A DNA stretch of 64,000 nt, from contig NZ_JYLB01000009.1 in the NCBI RefSeq assembly GCF_001042905.1, positions 230,615-294,614 of the forward strand, read 5' to 3'. This DNA comes from Pseudomonas lini. GTDB lineage: Bacteria; Pseudomonadota; Gammaproteobacteria; Pseudomonadales; Pseudomonadaceae. Below the pieces are notes generated by a model. The model was not told where the DNA came from. It was given only the letters and a program-made list of their open reading frames with translations, and did not search any database. The translations under genes were made by a program, and so were the position numbers. Shown piece by piece: positions 1 to 9,643 of this stretch. Within the stretch, counting starts at the first letter, position 1. Each line of letters opens with the position of its first letter.

Positions 1-206
1 CCGCTGTCACTAAGTTCGCGCAGGGCCTGGCAGATGGAACGCTGGAACGGCGTCATGGCATCGTCGCCAATCCACGCCTCGAAAAAGTCGCCCAGAATGT
101 ACAACGCACTCGCTGAGCGGGCACGTCCAGCGAGCAAATCCAGAAACGCCCGGGTTATGTCCGGGCGCTCCTCTTCCAGATGCAAGTCTGAAATCAGCAG
201 TATCAC
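1..206 (-). CDS. lpxH: UDP-2,3-diacylglucosamine diphosphatase LpxH (5' part, cut by window edge)
   Basis: N-terminal 68 codons of the lipid A enzyme that hydrolyses UDP-2,3-diacylglucosamine to lipid X at the inner membrane. The frame starts with GTG at 206-204 and reads VILLISDLHLEEERPD, containing the metal-binding SDLH motif of calcineurin-like phosphoesterases, then GDFFEAWIGDD, the second metal-ligand motif. The GTG overlaps the TGA stop of ppiB (GTGA, 206-203), which suggests translational coupling. The rest of the gene lies beyond base 1. Confidence 0.9.
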   Translation of the reverse strand, partial: MILLISDLHLEEERPDITRAFLDLLAGRARSASALYILGDFFEAWIGDDAMTPFQRSICQALRELSDS

Positions 207-706
207 TCAATGATCTCGGCTTTCTCGATGATCACGTCTTCTGCTGGTACGTCCTGGTGGCCGGCTTTGGAAGTCGTGGCCACGCCTTTGATCTTGTCGA
301 CCACGTCGGTGCCTTCGACTACTTTGGCGAATACGGCGTAGCCCCAACCCTGAGCGGTTTTGCCGCTGTGGTTCAGGAAGCTGTTGTCAGCCACGTTGAT
401 GAAGAACTGGGCGGAAGCCGAATGCGGCTCCATGGTGCGGGCCATGGCTACGCTGTACTTCACGTTCGGCAGGCCGTTGTCGGCTTCGTTCTGGATGCTT
501 GGGCGCTTGTCTTTCTTTTCTTTCATGCCTGGCTCGAAACCGCCGCCCTGGATCATGAAGTTGCCGATGACGCGGTGGAAAACAGTGTTTTCGTAGTGAC
601 CGGCTTTGACGTACTCGACGAAGTTGGCCACGGTGATCGGGGCTTTCTCAGCGTTCAGCTCCAGGACGATGTCGCCATGGTTGGTGGTCAGTTTGACTTG
701 GGTCAT
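203..706 (-). CDS. ppiB: Peptidyl-prolyl cis-trans isomerase B (cyclophilin)
   Basis: A 167-residue single-domain cyclophilin with no signal peptide, so the cytoplasmic PpiB form rather than the periplasmic PpiA form. It catalyses cis-trans isomerisation of X-Pro bonds. The family core is visible: FHRVIGNFMIQGG near residues 43-55 with the catalytic Arg, and SAQFFINVADNSFLN near 97-111. The ATG at 706 has only a weak AGAG ribosome site. It is the first gene of a pair with lpxH and is divergent from glnS across 279 bases. The same ppiB-lpxH-cysS-glnS neighbourhood is common in gammaproteobacteria. Confidence 0.95.
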   Translation of the reverse strand: MTQVKLTTNHGDIVLELNAEKAPITVANFVEYVKAGHYENTVFHRVIGNFMIQGGGFEPGMKEKKDKRPSIQNEADNGLPNVKYSVAMARTMEPHSASAQFFINVADNSFLNHSGKTAQGWGYAVFAKVVEGTDVVDKIKGVATTSKAGHQDVPAEDVIIEKAEIIE

Positions 707-985
707 GATCGGTACTCTTTATAAGGAGAAGCGTTTTCAAGAAATTCGTGGGTTTCGGGGCGTTCAGGCCCTCAACCAGTCCGGCCAGTGTCGGCCAAGG
801 CACGCAGTTTAGCGTGCCGGGCGCGAATTTCGAGGCTGTTTTTCATTGGCAACCGATTAAATGCAACCGATTGCCGGCCTGCTCTGTCAGCCACTTGACA
901 GCATCGGCTATGATAAGCCCCTTTGATTTATAACAGCCGCTTTGATTTGGCCAACTGGCCGCGCACTTGTACGTTCAAGGATCCT

Positions 986-2683
986 ATGAGCAAGCCCACT
1001 GTCGACCCTACCTCGAATTCCAAGACTGGCCCTGCCGTGCCGGTCAATTTCCTGCGCCCGATCATCCAGGCGGACCTGGACTCGGGTAAGCACACGCAGA
1101 TCGTCACCCGTTTCCCGCCTGAGCCCAACGGCTACCTGCACATCGGTCACGCCAAGTCGATCTGTGTGAACTTCGGTCTGGCTCAGGAATTCGGCGGCGT
1201 CACGCACCTGCGTTTCGACGACACCAACCCGGCCAAGGAAGACCAGGAATACATCGACGCGATCGAAAGCGACGTCAAATGGCTGGGCTTCGAATGGTCC
1301 GGTGAAGTGCGCTATGCCTCGCAGTATTTCGACCAGTTGCACGACTGGGCGGTAGAGCTGATCAAGGCCGGCAAGGCCTACGTCGACGATCTGAGCCCTG
1401 AGCAAGCCAAGGAATACCGTGGCAGCCTGACCGAACCGGGCAAGAACAGCCCGTTCCGTGACCGCTCCGTGGAAGAAAACCTCGACTGGTTCGCCCGCAT
1501 GCGCGCCGGCGAATTCCCGGACGGCGCACGCGTGCTGCGGGCCAAGATCGACATGGCCTCGCCGAACATGAACCTGCGCGACCCGATCATGTATCGCATC
1601 CGTCACGCGCATCACCACCAGACCGGTGACAAGTGGTGCATCTACCCGAACTACGACTTCACCCACGGTCAGTCGGACGCCATCGAAGGCATCACCCACT
1701 CGATCTGCACCCTGGAATTCGAAAGCCACCGTCCGCTGTACGAGTGGTTCCTCGAGAACCTGCCCGTGCCGGCGAAGCCGCGTCAATACGAGTTCAGCCG
1801 CCTGAACCTGAACTACACCATCACCAGCAAGCGCAAGCTCAAGCAACTGGTCGATGAAAAGCACGTTCATGGCTGGGACGATCCGCGCATGTCCACGCTG
1901 TCGGGCTTCCGCCGCCGTGGCTACACGCCGAAATCGATCCGCAACTTCTGCGAAATGATCGGCACCAACCGTTCCGACGGCGTGGTCGACTTTGGCATGC
2001 TCGAATTCAGCATCCGTGACGACCTCGACCACAGCGCCCCACGCGCCATGTGCGTGTTGCGTCCGCTGAAAGTCGTGATCACCAACTACCCGGAAGGCCA
2101 GGTCGAAAACCTCGAATTGGCGTGCCACCCGAAAGAAGACATGGGCGTGCGCGTCCTGCCGTTCGCCCGTGAGCTCTACATCGACCGTGAAGACTTCATG
2201 GAAGAGCCGCCGAAAGGCTACAAGCGCCTGGAGCCGAACGGCGAAGTGCGTCTGCGCGGCAGCTACGTGATCCGTGCCGACGAAGCGATCAAGGACGCCG
2301 ATGGCAACATCGTCGAACTGCGTTGCTCGTACGATCCGGAAACGTTGGGCAAAAATCCGGAAGGCCGCAAGGTCAAAGGCGTGGTGCACTGGGTGCCGGC
2401 CGCGGCCAGCGTCGAATGCGAAGTGCGTCTGTACGATCGCCTGTTCCGTTCGGCCAACCCTGAAAAGGCCGAAGACAGCGCCAGTTTCCTGGACAACATC
2501 AACCCTGACTCGCTGCAAGTTCTCACTGGTTGTCGTGCCGAGCCTTCGCTTGGCAATGCACAGCCGGAAGACCGTTTCCAGTTCGAGCGCGAAGGTTACT
2601 TCGTCGCGGATATCAAGGACTCGAAGCCAGGTGTTCCGGTGTTCAACCGTACCGTGACCCTGCGCGATTCGTGGGGCCAGTGA
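986..2683 (+). CDS. glnS: Glutamine--tRNA ligase
   Basis: Class I aminoacyl-tRNA synthetase charging tRNA-Gln; 565 residues against 554 in E. coli, with a slightly longer N-terminus. The HIGH motif is at residues 52-55 within PPEPNGYLHIGHAKS, and the KMSKS loop appears as ITSKRK near residue 280. The two anticodon-binding beta-barrel domains fill the C-terminal half. I chose the ATG at 986, preceded by AAGGA about five bases upstream; in-frame codons further upstream encode no recognisable sequence. A TATGAT hexamer at 909-914 could be a -10 element, but no good -35 accompanies it. cysS follows after 24 bases and is probably cotranscribed. Confidence 0.97.
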   Translation: MSKPTVDPTSNSKTGPAVPVNFLRPIIQADLDSGKHTQIVTRFPPEPNGYLHIGHAKSICVNFGLAQEFGGVTHLRFDDTNPAKEDQEYIDAIESDVKWLGFEWSGEVRYASQYFDQLHDWAVELIKAGKAYVDDLSPEQAKEYRGSLTEPGKNSPFRDRSVEENLDWFARMRAGEFPDGARVLRAKIDMASPNMNLRDPIMYRIRHAHHHQTGDKWCIYPNYDFTHGQSDAIEGITHSICTLEFESHRPLYEWFLENLPVPAKPRQYEFSRLNLNYTITSKRKLKQLVDEKHVHGWDDPRMSTLSGFRRRGYTPKSIRNFCEMIGTNRSDGVVDFGMLEFSIRDDLDHSAPRAMCVLRPLKVVITNYPEGQVENLELACHPKEDMGVRVLPFARELYIDREDFMEEPPKGYKRLEPNGEVRLRGSYVIRADEAIKDADGNIVELRCSYDPETLGKNPEGRKVKGVVHWVPAAASVECEVRLYDRLFRSANPEKAEDSASFLDNINPDSLQVLTGCRAEPSLGNAQPEDRFQFEREGYFVADIKDSKPGVPVFNRTVTLRDSWGQ

Positions 2684-2707
2684 TTCAGCGTTAAGGAAGG
2701 AGCATTC

Positions 2708-4090
2708 GTGCTTACGATCTACAACACGCTCACCAAGAGCAAAGAAGTCTTCAAGCCTCTGGATGGCAACAATGTGCGCATGTACGTCTGCGGGATGACC
2801 GTGTACGACTACTGCCACATTGGCCATGGCCGCAGCATGGTCGCGTTCGACCTGGTGACTCGCTGGTTGCGGTTCAGCGGTTATAACCTGACCTATGTGC
2901 GCAACATCACCGACATCGAAGACAAGATCATCAATCGGGCGAAGGAGAACGGCGAGCCGTTCGACGCGCTGACCGAACGCATGATCACCGCGATGCACGA
3001 GGATGAGGCGCGCCTCAACATCCTCAAGCCGGACATGGAACCGCGGGCCACCGATCATATCCCTGGCATGCTGAACATGATCCAGACCTTGATCGACAAG
3101 GGTTACGCCTACGCCCCAGGCAATGGCGACGTGTACTACCGCGTCGCCAAGTTCATGGGTTACGGCAAGCTGTCGCGCAAGAAGATCGAAGACCTGCGCA
3201 TCGGCGCGCGGATCGAAGTCGACGAGTCCAAGCAGGACCCGCTGGACTTCGTGCTGTGGAAAGCTACCAAGCCGGGCGAACCGAGCTGGGAATCTCCATG
3301 GGGCGCCGGGCGTCCGGGCTGGCACATCGAGTGCTCGGTGATGTCCACCTGCTGCCTCGGCGAGACCTTCGACATTCATGGCGGCGGCAGCGACCTCGAG
3401 TTCCCGCACCATGAAAACGAAATCGCCCAGAGCGAAGCGGCCACCGGCAAGACCTACGCCAACGCGTGGATGCATTGCGGCATGATTCGCATCAATGGCG
3501 AGAAGATGTCCAAGTCCTTGAACAACTTCTTCACCATTCGCGACGTGCTGGAAAAGTACCACCCGGAAGTCGTGCGTTACCTGCTGGTATCGAGCCACTA
3601 CCGCAGCGCGATCAACTATTCGGAAGACAACCTCAAGGACGCCAAAGGCGCACTCGAGCGTTTCTACCATGCGTTGAAAGGCCTGCCGAACGTGGCACCG
3701 GCGGGTGGCGAAGCGTTCGTCGAGCGTTTCACTCAGGTGATGAACGACGACTTTGGCACGCCGGAAGCCTGTGCGGTGTTGTTCGAGATGGTTCGTGAGA
3801 TCAATCGTCTGCGCGAGAGCGATCTCGATGCGGCGGCGGGTTTGGCGGCTCGTTTGAAAGAGTTGGCCAGCGTGCTGGGTGTGTTGCAGCTTGAAGCCGA
3901 TGACTTCCTGCAGGCCGGTGCCGAAGGGCGCGTGGACGCAGCCGAAGTCGAGGCGCTAATTGCTGCACGTCTGGCAGCTCGTGCCGGTAAAGACTGGGCC
4001 GAATCCGACCGTATCCGCGACCAGCTCACCGCCATGGGCGTGGTGCTGGAAGACGGGAAGGGTGGGACGACCTGGCGATTGGCTGACTGA
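2708..4090 (+). CDS. cysS: Cysteine--tRNA ligase
   Basis: Class I synthetase, 460 residues (E. coli 461). Zinc ligand Cys28 and the HIGH motif at 37-40 are present, as is SVMSTCCLGETFDIHGGG, which supplies the further zinc ligands, and KMSKS at 266-270. It starts with GTG at 2708 behind AAGGAAGG, a strong ribosome site. It lies directly after glnS in the same direction and is closed by an intrinsic terminator, so glnS-cysS is a likely two-gene operon. Confidence 0.97.
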   Translation: MLTIYNTLTKSKEVFKPLDGNNVRMYVCGMTVYDYCHIGHGRSMVAFDLVTRWLRFSGYNLTYVRNITDIEDKIINRAKENGEPFDALTERMITAMHEDEARLNILKPDMEPRATDHIPGMLNMIQTLIDKGYAYAPGNGDVYYRVAKFMGYGKLSRKKIEDLRIGARIEVDESKQDPLDFVLWKATKPGEPSWESPWGAGRPGWHIECSVMSTCCLGETFDIHGGGSDLEFPHHENEIAQSEAATGKTYANAWMHCGMIRINGEKMSKSLNNFFTIRDVLEKYHPEVVRYLLVSSHYRSAINYSEDNLKDAKGALERFYHALKGLPNVAPAGGEAFVERFTQVMNDDFGTPEACAVLFEMVREINRLRESDLDAAAGLAARLKELASVLGVLQLEADDFLQAGAEGRVDAAEVEALIAARLAARAGKDWAESDRIRDQLTAMGVVLEDGKGGTTWRLAD

Positions 4091-4122
4091 TTGCAGCGTT
4101 TGCTACGCCTTTCACAAAAACG

Positions 4123-4148
4123 AAAACCCGCCTTGTGCGGGTTTTTGT
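4123..4148 (+). terminator. Intrinsic terminator of glnS-cysS
   Basis: AAAACCCG and CGGGTTTT form a stem around CCTTGTG, followed by T-rich sequence, 33 bases after the cysS stop. Confidence 0.85.
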
Positions 4149-4158
4149 TTGTTTGGTT

Positions 4159-4275
4159 GAAGATCAAAAGATCGCAGGCTTCGCCAGCTCCTACAGGGTT
4201 TTGTTCGCTCACAATGACGCGGATGGACGCGGACCGGTGTAGGAGCTGCCGAAGGCTGCGATCTTTTGATCTTCG
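4159..4275. repeat. REP pair (REPIN), GTAGGAGCTGCCGAAGG family
   Basis: Two inverted copies of the element ending in GATCAAAAGATC flank about 45 bases of spacer. The left copy has a small change (GGCTTCGCCAGCTCC). The pair sits between the convergent ends of cysS and the sigma-54 regulator. Further copies of this family lie at 6201, 15718, 31240 and 63807, with half copies at 14400 and 15196. Confidence 0.9.
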
Positions 4276-4278
4276 CCT

Positions 4279-6114
4279 TTAACCTTCCAACTGACGCAAT
4301 CGCTTGTAAAGGGTATTCCGGCTAACCCCCAACCGCCGGGCCAAGTGCGAAATATTCCCCCCAGCCGCCTGCAACTGCCGATTCAATTCCTCGGCATCAT
4401 TCAAATCAACCGCTACCGGCTCCGGCGAATCCACCGGCTCCATTTCCAGGTCGACAAAAAAATCATCCGGCAAATGCTCCGGCCGCACGGGTTGTTCCTC
4501 GGCCATGGCCAGCGCCACCTGCATCACACTGCTGACCTGGCGCAAATTCCCCGGCCACGGATGACGACTGAACAGCTCCATCACTTCGGAACTCAACCCG
4601 GCCCACTGCGACGGTTCGCGATGCTGTTCCCACAAACGCTTGAACAGTGCTTGTTTATCGCTGCGTTCCCGTAGCGGCGGCAGTTCCAGGGTCAAACCAC
4701 CAATGCGGTAATACAAATCCTCACGAAACCGCCCCAGCTGAACCTGTTCGCGCAACGAGCGGTTAGTTGCCGAAATGATCCGAATGTCCACCGGGAACAA
4801 CTCGCTGCTGCCCACCGGTTGCACGCAACGCTCCTGCAGTACCCGCAGCAACCGGGCTTGGGTCGGCAGCGGCATGTCGCCGATTTCATCGAGGAACAGG
4901 GTGCCTTTGTCGGCCTTGCGGATTAGCCCGATGCTGCCTTTCTGATTGGCGCCGGTGAACGCACCTTTCTCGTAGCCAAACAATTCGGATTCCACCAGTT
5001 CGGCGGGGATCGCTGCACAGTTGACGGCAATGAACGGCTGTTTGCTGCGTGAACTGGCCTGGTGCAGGGCTTTGACGAAGACTTCCTTGCCGACTCCGGT
5101 TTCCCCGTGGATTAACAGCGGAATGTCCTTTTCCAGCAAGCGCTCGGCCTGGCGCACGGCTTTTTCCACGCGGCTGTCGCCAAAATGCAGGGTATTAAGG
5201 CTGATCGCTGTGGGCGCCGACACCGTGGGTTCAGCAAACACTCGGGCTTGAATCGGCGCTAGTTTCGGTCGCTTCAACAGGCATTGAAAACGGTTGCGCC
5301 CCGAGGCTTGCAGGGCAAACGGCAGGCCGTCCGGCTGGTTCAGCAGTTCCAGCAAAGAGACTTTGAACAGGCTTTCGACGCTGACCCGCGACAGGCTGAT
5401 ACCCAGCAGATTGTCGGCCCGGCGATTGGCCGACAGCACCTGACCGGTTTCGTCGAAGATCAGCAACCCGGCCCATTGGCTGTCGAGGTTATTCAGCCCG
5501 GTGTTGAAGGTCAGCTGGAAATGCTGGCCATGGAACAGGTTGAGGATCAGCCGGTTCTCCACGGTCTGACTCATCATCTTGACCATGCCCAAGGTGTGCG
5601 ACGGCGGCAGGTAGCTGTCGCTGGATACATCCAGTACCGCGATCACCTTGCGCTCGGCATCGAAAATCGGCGCGGCGGAACCGGTCATGAAGCGGTTGGC
5701 CTTGAGGAAATGTTCATCGTGCTCGATATGTACGGCCTGTTCGCAAGCTAGCGCGGTGCCGATCGCATTGGTCCCGCTGCAACGCTCCATCCAGCTGGCG
5801 CCGGCGCTGAAACCTCGGGTCAGGCTCGGCTCGATGAAGCGCTGGGTGCCCCAGGACGTCAGCACCTGGCCCTGATTGTCGGCGAGCATGATCAGGCAGT
5901 TGGAGTTGCTGAGGATGTTCTCGTAATACGGCAGGACTTCCTGATGGGTGGTCTGCACCAGTGAATGCTGGCTCTCCAGCAATTGGGCGATGCCATCGGC
6001 CGGCAGCTGATCGAACGCCGGAGCGCTCTGATGATCGAGCCCGAACGCGCGGCAGCGAGACCAGGAGTCCTGGATGATGGCGTCGTGGGAGAGCGGCGAG
6101 GCAGGTGCGGCCAT
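4279..6114 (-). CDS. Sigma-54-dependent transcriptional activator, AcoR type
   Basis: A 611-residue enhancer-binding protein. An N-terminal GAF-type sensor region occupies roughly residues 60-200, a PAS-like segment about 205-300, the AAA+ domain about 310-540, and a Fis-type helix-turn-helix about 580-608. Walker A GETGVGKE is at 337-344, the sigma-54 contact motif GAFTGA at 384-389, and Walker B in GTLFLDEIGD near 404-413. There is no receiver domain, so it is likely controlled by a ligand bound to the GAF region, as in AcoR. It is divergent from the importer operon at 6581, whose upstream region carries a -24/-12 promoter and repeated TGTTCA half-sites, so I infer that it activates that operon. 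The ligand is unknown. Confidence 0.9.
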   Translation of the reverse strand: MAAPASPLSHDAIIQDSWSRCRAFGLDHQSAPAFDQLPADGIAQLLESQHSLVQTTHQEVLPYYENILSNSNCLIMLADNQGQVLTSWGTQRFIEPSLTRGFSAGASWMERCSGTNAIGTALACEQAVHIEHDEHFLKANRFMTGSAAPIFDAERKVIAVLDVSSDSYLPPSHTLGMVKMMSQTVENRLILNLFHGQHFQLTFNTGLNNLDSQWAGLLIFDETGQVLSANRRADNLLGISLSRVSVESLFKVSLLELLNQPDGLPFALQASGRNRFQCLLKRPKLAPIQARVFAEPTVSAPTAISLNTLHFGDSRVEKAVRQAERLLEKDIPLLIHGETGVGKEVFVKALHQASSRSKQPFIAVNCAAIPAELVESELFGYEKGAFTGANQKGSIGLIRKADKGTLFLDEIGDMPLPTQARLLRVLQERCVQPVGSSELFPVDIRIISATNRSLREQVQLGRFREDLYYRIGGLTLELPPLRERSDKQALFKRLWEQHREPSQWAGLSSEVMELFSRHPWPGNLRQVSSVMQVALAMAEEQPVRPEHLPDDFFVDLEMEPVDSPEPVAVDLNDAEELNRQLQAAGGNISHLARRLGVSRNTLYKRLRQLEG

Positions 6115-6174
6115 GGCAGTCGATCTCTGAGCAAGCTTTTATTGTTTTTATGGGTTTTGCATACGTTGGGCTGT

Positions 6175-6186
6175 CGCGATATCGCG
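6175..6186. promoter_or_regulatory. Perfect 12-base palindrome upstream of the regulator
   Basis: CGCGATATCGCG lies about 60 bases upstream of the sigma-54 regulator start. It could be an operator, but it stands alone and may be chance. Confidence 0.25.
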
Positions 6187-6200
6187 CCGAAAACAATACC

Positions 6201-6298
6201 CGTAGGAGCTGCCGAAGGCTGCGATCTTTTGATCTTGGCGCCCGTAAGACCGCGAAGTTCAAGATCAAAAGATCGCAGCCTTCGGCAGCTCCTACCGG
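6201..6298. repeat. REP pair (REPIN), GTAGGAGCTGCCGAAGG family
   Basis: Two near-perfect inverted copies (GTAGGAGCTGCCGAAGGCTG outward on each side) around a spacer of about 25 bases. Unusually for this window it lies between divergent genes, not at gene ends. Confidence 0.9.
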
Positions 6299-6386
6299 GG
6301 GACCGCGTACATTTCAGATGAATGTGGGTGACCGCGTAGATCATGGGGTGAATGTGGCGGCCCACGCAAAAGCATCCATAGAGTGT

Positions 6387-6456
6387 TGTTCACATTTGTT
6401 CATTGTCAACCTTTGAACTGTTCAATTGTTCAGTCACGGTTGTTCATTTCTGTTCA
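6387..6456. promoter_or_regulatory. Array of TGTTCA half-sites, likely activator binding region
   Basis: Six copies of TGTTCA start at 6387, 6397, 6419, 6427, 6441 and 6451. The third lies in a perfect 13-base palindrome, TTGAACTGTTCAA (6413-6425). The array is 65-134 bases upstream of the sigma-54 promoter, the usual position for an enhancer. Assignment to the adjacent AcoR-type regulator is inference. Confidence 0.7.
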
Positions 6457-6520
6457 GCAACGAACGCGGTTTTCCCTTCTTTTTCGTATTTTCCAAGCCA
6501 GATCAACCGCTTGGGATTTC

Positions 6521-6536
6521 TGGCACGAATGTCGCT
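6521..6536 (+). promoter_or_regulatory. Sigma-54 (-24/-12) promoter of the importer operon
   Basis: TGGCACGAATGTCGCT matches the consensus TGGCACG-N4-TTGCW at every defined base except one (T to C in the -12 block), with correct GG-GC spacing. It ends 45 bases before the first ATG of the operon at 6581 and is next to a divergent sigma-54 activator gene. Confidence 0.8.
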
Positions 6537-6580
6537 GTAGTGCTCCGGTCGCTTGACTCCAATAATAAAAAGGCCGAGCC

Positions 6581-7675
6581 ATGTCACTAATCCTGGAGCA
6601 CGTCAGCCGTACCGTCGAGGGTCAAACCTGGATCGATGATGCGTGCCTTAACTTCGAACCCGGATCGTTCAATGTTTTGCTCGGTCGCACGCTGTCCGGC
6701 AAAACCAGCCTCATGCGCCTGATGGCTGGTCTGGACAAGCCCGACAGCGGTCGCATTCTGATGAACGGCGTCGACGTCACCCAGCGCCCGGTGCGTCTGC
6801 GCAATGTGTCGATGGTCTATCAGCAGTTCATCAATTACCCGACCATGACAGTGTTCGAGAACATCGCCTCGCCGCTGCGTCAGTCCGGCGTTTCCAGTGA
6901 GCTGATCCAGAGCAAAGTGCTGGAAACCGCGAAGATGCTGCGCATCGAGAAATTCCTCCAGCGTTATCCTTTGGAGCTCTCCGGCGGCCAGCAACAACGC
7001 ACGGCGATGGCCCGGGCGCTGGTCAAGGACGCCGAGCTGATTCTGTTCGACGAGCCGCTGGTCAACCTCGACTACAAGCTGCGCGAAGAGCTGCGCCAGG
7101 AGATGCGCGAGCTGTTCAAGGCCCGGCACACCATCGCGATTTACGCCACCACGGAACCCAACGAAGCCTTGGCGTTGGGCGGCACCACCACGATTCTTCA
7201 CGAAGGTCGGGTGATTCAGAACGGCAAGTCCTCCGAGGTGTATCACCAGCCGCAAACCGTGCTGGCGGCGGAGTTGTTCTCCGAGCCGCCGATCAACCTG
7301 ATGCCGGGGCGAATTGCCGGCAACGAAGTCAGTTTCGCCAATTTTGTGCACTTCCCGTTGAACGTCGATCTGCGACCGGTGGGCGAGGGCGAGTTCCGTT
7401 TCGGCGTGCGCCCCAGCCACATTTCGCTGGTGCCGAGCAACGACGACGATCTGGAACTGGCGGTGACCGTCGAGGTGGCCGAGATCAGCGGTTCGGAAAC
7501 CTTCCTGCACGTGCGCAATGAGTATTTCCTGCTGGTGCTGCACTTGCCGGGTGTTCACGAATACGACGTCGATGCGCCGATTCGCATCTATATCCCGACC
7601 CATAAACTGTTTGTGTTCGATATGCAGGGGCAGCTGGTTCAGGCGCCCGGTCGCCGTATTGCGAGGGTAGCCTGA
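6581..7675 (+). CDS. glpS: ABC importer ATPase, GlpS-like, with degenerate ATP-site residues
   Basis: A 364-residue ATPase of the CUT1/MalK type (nucleotide-binding domain about 1-235, then an OB-fold regulatory domain), first gene of a six-gene importer operon. Its order and composition match the rhizobial glycerol importer glpSTPQUV, so the name is by similarity of layout. The signature LSGGQQQR (133-140) and Walker B LILFDEP (153-159) are intact. Walker A is GRTLSGKT (35-42), where the fourth conserved Gly is Leu. The switch His that should stand at 191 is Thr (YATTEPNEA). Its partner GlpT has the opposite pattern. The stop overlaps the glpT ATG by one base (TGATG). Confidence 0.85.
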   Translation: MSLILEHVSRTVEGQTWIDDACLNFEPGSFNVLLGRTLSGKTSLMRLMAGLDKPDSGRILMNGVDVTQRPVRLRNVSMVYQQFINYPTMTVFENIASPLRQSGVSSELIQSKVLETAKMLRIEKFLQRYPLELSGGQQQRTAMARALVKDAELILFDEPLVNLDYKLREELRQEMRELFKARHTIAIYATTEPNEALALGGTTTILHEGRVIQNGKSSEVYHQPQTVLAAELFSEPPINLMPGRIAGNEVSFANFVHFPLNVDLRPVGEGEFRFGVRPSHISLVPSNDDDLELAVTVEVAEISGSETFLHVRNEYFLLVLHLPGVHEYDVDAPIRIYIPTHKLFVFDMQGQLVQAPGRRIARVA

Positions 7676-8768
7676 TGGCCGAAATCCGTTTGCAGAACCT
7701 TGCTCATAGCTACACCCCAACGCCGACCGGCCCTGAGGATTACGCGATCCGCGAGATGGACCACGTGTGGGAGCAGGGCGGTGCTTATGCGCTGCTCGGG
7801 CCTTCGGGGTGCGGCAAGTCGACCTTGCTCAACATCATTTCCGGGTTGCTCAGCCCGTCTCAGGGCCAAGTGCTGTTCGACAGCAAAGTGGTGAATGAAC
7901 TGACCCCGGAAAAGCGCAACATCGCCCAGGTTTTCCAGTTTCCGGTGGTCTACGACACCATGACGGTGTTCGATAACCTGGCCTTTCCATTACGCAATCA
8001 GGGCATGGACGAGGCGAAAATTCACACCAAGGTGCACGAAATCGCTGAAGTCCTCGACCTCCAGGCATTGCTGTCCAAGAAAGCGCGCAACCTCACTGCC
8101 GATGAAAAACAGAAAGTATCCATGGGTCGTGGGCTGGTGCGCGATGACGTGTCGGCGATCCTCTTCGATGAACCGCTGACGGTGATCGACCCGCACCTGA
8201 AGTGGAAGCTGCGGCGCAAGCTCAAGCAGATCCACGAGCAGTTCAACATCACCATGGTCTACGTCACCCACGATCAGCTCGAAGCCTCGACTTTCGCTGA
8301 CAAGATCGCGGTGATGTATGGCGGGCAGATCGTGCAGTTCGGTACACCGCGGGAGTTGTTCGAGCGGCCGAGCCACACGTTTGTCGGTTATTTCATCGGC
8401 AGCCCGGGGATGAACCTGATCGAGGTCCAGCCGCAAGCCGGCGGTGTTGGTTTCTCCGGCACCCACTTGCCGTTGTCCGACGCGATGCAGAAACGAATCG
8501 CCGAGTCCGAATGGAAAACCCTGAAGGTCGGCATCCGTCCAGAGTTCGTTCATGTGTGGGACGAACCTTGTGATGACGCGATGCAGGCACAGGTCGTACA
8601 CGTCGAAGACTTGGGCACCTACAAGATCATGACCCTGAACCTCGATGGCGCTCCGCTGAAAGTACGCCTGGCCGAAGACAAACCGGTACCCGAAGGCACG
8701 GCGTACATCAGTTTTCCGGCGCAATGGTTGATGGTCTACGCCGATGATTACCTGCTGGAGGTGCTGCC

Positions 8769-8772
<4 letters not shown>
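7675..8772 (+). CDS. glpT: ABC importer ATPase, GlpT-like, with degenerate signature motif
   Basis: A 365-residue MalK-type ATPase, second subunit of the importer. Walker A GPSGCGKST (42-50), Walker B AILFDEP (161-167) and the switch His199 (YVTHDQ) are canonical. The signature is LTADEKQK (140-147), replacing LSGGQ. Paired with GlpS, the heterodimer would have one complete ATP site (GlpT Walker A/B/His with GlpS LSGGQ) and one impaired site. This is inferred from the motifs. Its stop overlaps the start of the permease gene by ATGA. Confidence 0.85.
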
Positions 8773-9635
<863 letters not shown>

Positions 9636-9643
9636 GGCCCGCC

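Noticed and set aside
908..3670. A 920-codon open frame on the minus strand opposite glnS and cysS
   Set aside because: It is the antisense frame of two certain genes in GC-rich DNA, has no recognisable domain and only reflects codon bias. The same holds for long frames opposite nuoN, nuoM, nuoL, nuoG, nuoCD, idh and ftsK.
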